Shown here piece after piece: positions 7,001 to 7,905 of a stretch of 7,905 bases of DNA (position 1 is its first letter; the number at the start of each line of letters is the position of its first letter). The stretch spans positions 1-7,905 of the forward strand of contig JAJAYN010000175.1 in the NCBI GenBank assembly GCA_026786225.1, given 5' to 3'. The stretch comes from Burkholderiales bacterium. Lineage in GTDB: Bacteria > Pseudomonadota > Gammaproteobacteria > Burkholderiales > Usitatibacteraceae. Both the position numbers and the translations under genes were made by a program. The notes under the pieces are model-generated. The model did not search any database and was not told the origin of the DNA. It was given only the letters and a program-made list of their open reading frames with translations.

Positions 7001-7669
7001 ATCGACCACCGTCGTGTCACCACGGGAAACGATCTTCATCAGCGGACTGGCCTGGTGCGATACCGAGACCTGCGTGAAGCCGATGGTGTGCGCCATTTCC
7101 GCGACCCGCAGTTCGTGGTCGTGATAACGATAGCCGTGCATCAAGACGATGGCGATTGCCCGGAAGCCCTTATTCCACGAGGCCTGCAGGTTGTTTTTGG
7201 TCGCAATTTCATTTAACGGGATAACAACTTCTCCACGCGCACCGATGCGTTCTTCAACTTCCACGACATCGGAATAGAGCAACTTCGGCAATTTAATTTG
7301 CCGATCAAATATACGTGGCCGATTCTGATAACCGATGCGCAACTGATCGCGAAAGCCTTTTGTGATGAACAATACCGTGGGCTCACCCTTGCGCTCGAGC
7401 AAGGCATTGGTGGCAACGGTAGTACCCATCTTCACAGACTCGATTTGGTCAACAGGAATGGGTGCATCCCTGGGCACGCCGAGCAAGTGTCGGATGCCCG
7501 CGACCGCAGCGTCACGATACTGCTCCGGGTTTTCCGAGAGCAGCTTGTGTGTCAGGAGCGATCCATCGGGAAGCTTGGCGACAATATCGGTAAAAGTACC
7601 GCCGCGGTCGACCCAGAATTGCCAGCCATCTGGACTTGGACTGCTTGTCGCAGGGATTTTTGTCGTCAT
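4031..7669 (-). CDS. 5-oxoprolinase (ATP-hydrolysing), fused hydantoinase A and B domains
   Basis: A 1212-residue cytoplasmic enzyme of the hydantoinase/oxoprolinase family, predicted to hydrolyse 5-oxo-L-proline to glutamate using ATP. The A half has the N-terminal signature WVDRGGTFTD (19–28), KMGTTVATNALLERKG (80–95), LSGPAGGIIG (268–277), the ATP-site GFDMGGTSTDVS (292–303) and FGGAGGQHA (462–470). The linker and A C-terminal domain run to about 690. The B half starts near 703 with DPVMLEVFNNLFMSIAEQMG (702–721), then DFSCALFDADGNLIA, LNDPYNGGTHLPDV (787–800), SRGHHADIGGITPGSMPP (820–837) and closes with ETPGGGGYG (1199–1207). Fusion in one chain and the length match OplAH-type oxoprolinases (rat enzyme about 1288); two-gene HyuA/HyuB hydantoinases are split. 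The substrate is inferred; N-methylhydantoinase or another amidohydrolase activity is possible. ATG 7669–7667 is the only suitable start and lacks a clear Shine-Dalgarno. Confidence 0.9.
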   Translation of the reverse strand: MTTKIPATSSPSPDGWQFWVDRGGTFTDIVAKLPDGSLLTHKLLSENPEQYRDAAVAGIRHLLGVPRDAPIPVDQIESVKMGTTVATNALLERKGEPTVLFITKGFRDQLRIGYQNRPRIFDRQIKLPKLLYSDVVEVEERIGARGEVVIPLNEIATKNNLQASWNKGFRAIAIVLMHGYRYHDHELRVAEMAHTIGFTQVSVSHQASPLMKIVSRGDTTVVDAYLSPILRRYVDQVSKELPGCQVMFMQSNGGLTDAAKFQGKDSILSGPAGGIIGMVRTSAVAGFDKIIGFDMGGTSTDVSHYAGELEREFETQVAGVRMRAPMMAIHTIAAGGGSVLHFDGQRYRVGPDSAGANPGPACYRRGGPLTVTDCNVMLGKIQPDHFPSVFGPAGDEPLDADIVRMKFVALASDIEATTGEKKTPEQVAEGFIRIAVANMANAVKFISVQRGHDVTEYTLSCFGGAGGQHACLVADELGMTRVYIHPLAGVLSAYGMGLADIVAMREKAVELALTEESLERLTAELLSLASLAAAEVDSQGVPSARIQMKRRVHLRYEGTDSALIVNFSSVEEMRSEFDTAYKRRFSFLMPGRALIVEAVSCEAIGGTDTPATHSFGDVAATTAVPIETVSATSSGETRRTPIFLREQLCLRQRIDGPAIIAEKNGTTIVEPGWQAEVTTLNHLVLNRVVRRDVRYAVGTQADPVMLEVFNNLFMSIAEQMGLRLANTAYSVNIKERLDFSCALFDADGNLIANAPHMPVHLGSMGESIKTVVRKNAGRMKRGDVYVLNDPYNGGTHLPDVTVVTPVFADAAEQVLFYVGSRGHHADIGGITPGSMPPFSKTVEDEGVLLDNVKLVAGGAMLETEMRQRLSSAKHPARNPDQNIADLRAQIAANEKGVQELGKMVAHFGLDVVKAYMQHVQDNAEESVRRIIGSLANGSYVYEMDSGALIRVSITVGADQRSATIDFTGTSPQLASNFNAPSAVVTAAVLYVFRTLVDSDIPLNAGCLKPLTIIIPEGSMLNPHSPAATVAGNVETSQCITDTLYGALGAMAASTGTMNNVTFGNDKYQYYETVSGGTGAGPGFHGCDTVQAHMTNSRMTDPEILEWRYPVRVVEHSIRHGSGGGGTWHGGNGATRKICFLEPMTAAILAGHHRVPNFGMEGGEVGGLGKTWIERVDGSRTALSYSDETQMNVGDVFVLETPGGGGYGVSHSK

Positions 7670-7729
7670 TGGAGTTCGGATAGTGCTGCTAGACTATAGA
7701 TCATAGCAAGCCAACCACAGGGAGGATTC
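7670..7729. promoter_or_regulatory. Divergent control region, oxoprolinase versus TRAP binding protein
   Basis: Only 60 bases separate the two divergent starts, so both promoters must overlap here or extend into the genes. A CTATAG palindrome at 7694–7699 lies within an imperfect dyad whose arms are GCTA (7689–7692) and TAGC (7704–7707), a plausible operator for a shared regulator. TATAGA (7695–7700, +) and TATGAT (7705–7700, −) are possible -10 boxes, but neither has a good -35 partner. GGGAGGA just before 7730 is the ribosome binding site of the plus-strand gene. Confidence 0.35.
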
Positions 7730-7905
7730 ATGAAACACATCATTTCACTTCTCGCGATCGCCGGCGTGTGTATCGCAGGCAGCGTTTCTGCACAGACAAA
7801 ATGGGACATGCCAACGGGCTATGCACCGGGTAATTTCCATACCGAAAACGTGCGCCAGTTTGCGGCCGATATCGACAAGGCAACGGTTGGCAAGCTCAAG
7901 ATCAC
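7730..7905 (+). CDS. TRAP transporter solute-binding protein (DctP family), 5' part only
   Basis: The first 58 residues of a periplasmic substrate-binding protein for a TRAP (tripartite ATP-independent) uptake system. Residues 1–21 are a Sec signal peptide: MKH, a hydrophobic core (IISLLAIAGVCIAG), then SVSA before the likely cleavage. The mature start QTKWDMPTGY, FHTENVRQFAADIDKAT (36–52) and GKLKI match the DctP family N-terminal lobe, where substrate-binding proteins of this type begin with a short strand and a helix. The start at 7730 is supported by GGGAGG four bases upstream. The membrane subunits (DctQ, DctM) would be expected beyond the edge. It is divergent from the oxoprolinase, and some Bordetella proteins of this family bind pyroglutamate, so the same ligand is a reasonable guess. 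Confidence 0.85.
   Translation, partial: MKHIISLLAIAGVCIAGSVSAQTKWDMPTGYAPGNFHTENVRQFAADIDKATVGKLKI

Noticed and set aside
1..7905. CRISPR arrays, insertion sequences, tRNA or rRNA genes
   Set aside because: No regularly spaced repeats, transposase motifs with terminal repeats, or cloverleaf-like or rRNA-like stretches were found on reading both strands.

Overview
The window looks like chromosomal DNA of a betaproteobacterium (Burkholderiales or Nitrosomonadales type, moderate GC). Three things point there: the dusB–fis–purH gene order, an 80-residue Fis, and a periplasmic TRAP-type solute-binding protein of the family that is greatly expanded in Burkholderiales. All complete genes lie on the minus strand; only the cut gene at the right edge is on the plus strand.

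From right to left: the start of a TRAP transporter solute-binding protein (7730 to the edge, +) is divergent from a 1212-residue fused 5-oxoprolinase/hydantoinase (4031–7669, −). A hairpin and a likely promoter separate this from a housekeeping block: dusB (tRNA-dihydrouridine synthase, TTG start), fis (nucleoid protein) and purH (last two steps of IMP synthesis). Just past purH, where related genomes usually carry ruvC-ruvA-ruvB, there is instead a HigB/HigA-type toxin–antitoxin pair with its own promoter and a palindrome over the -10 box. The last 230 bases at the left hold only short, chained open frames that I cannot name.

The most notable observation is in the toxin–antitoxin pair. The toxin reading frame is intact from 895 to 545 except for one in-frame TAA at 761–763, at a place where I recall relatives having lysine. 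The 116-residue toxin is therefore split into 44- and 70/71-residue pieces, while the antitoxin is intact and has its own near-ideal ribosome binding site. This reads as a toxin killed by one point mutation with the antitoxin retained, unless the stop is a sequencing error or is bypassed.

The oxoprolinase and the divergent TRAP binding protein suggest uptake of pyroglutamate (5-oxoproline) and its ATP-dependent opening to glutamate; the ligand is inferred from context. I see no CRISPR array, insertion sequence, tRNA or rRNA gene, and no clearly new multi-gene system.
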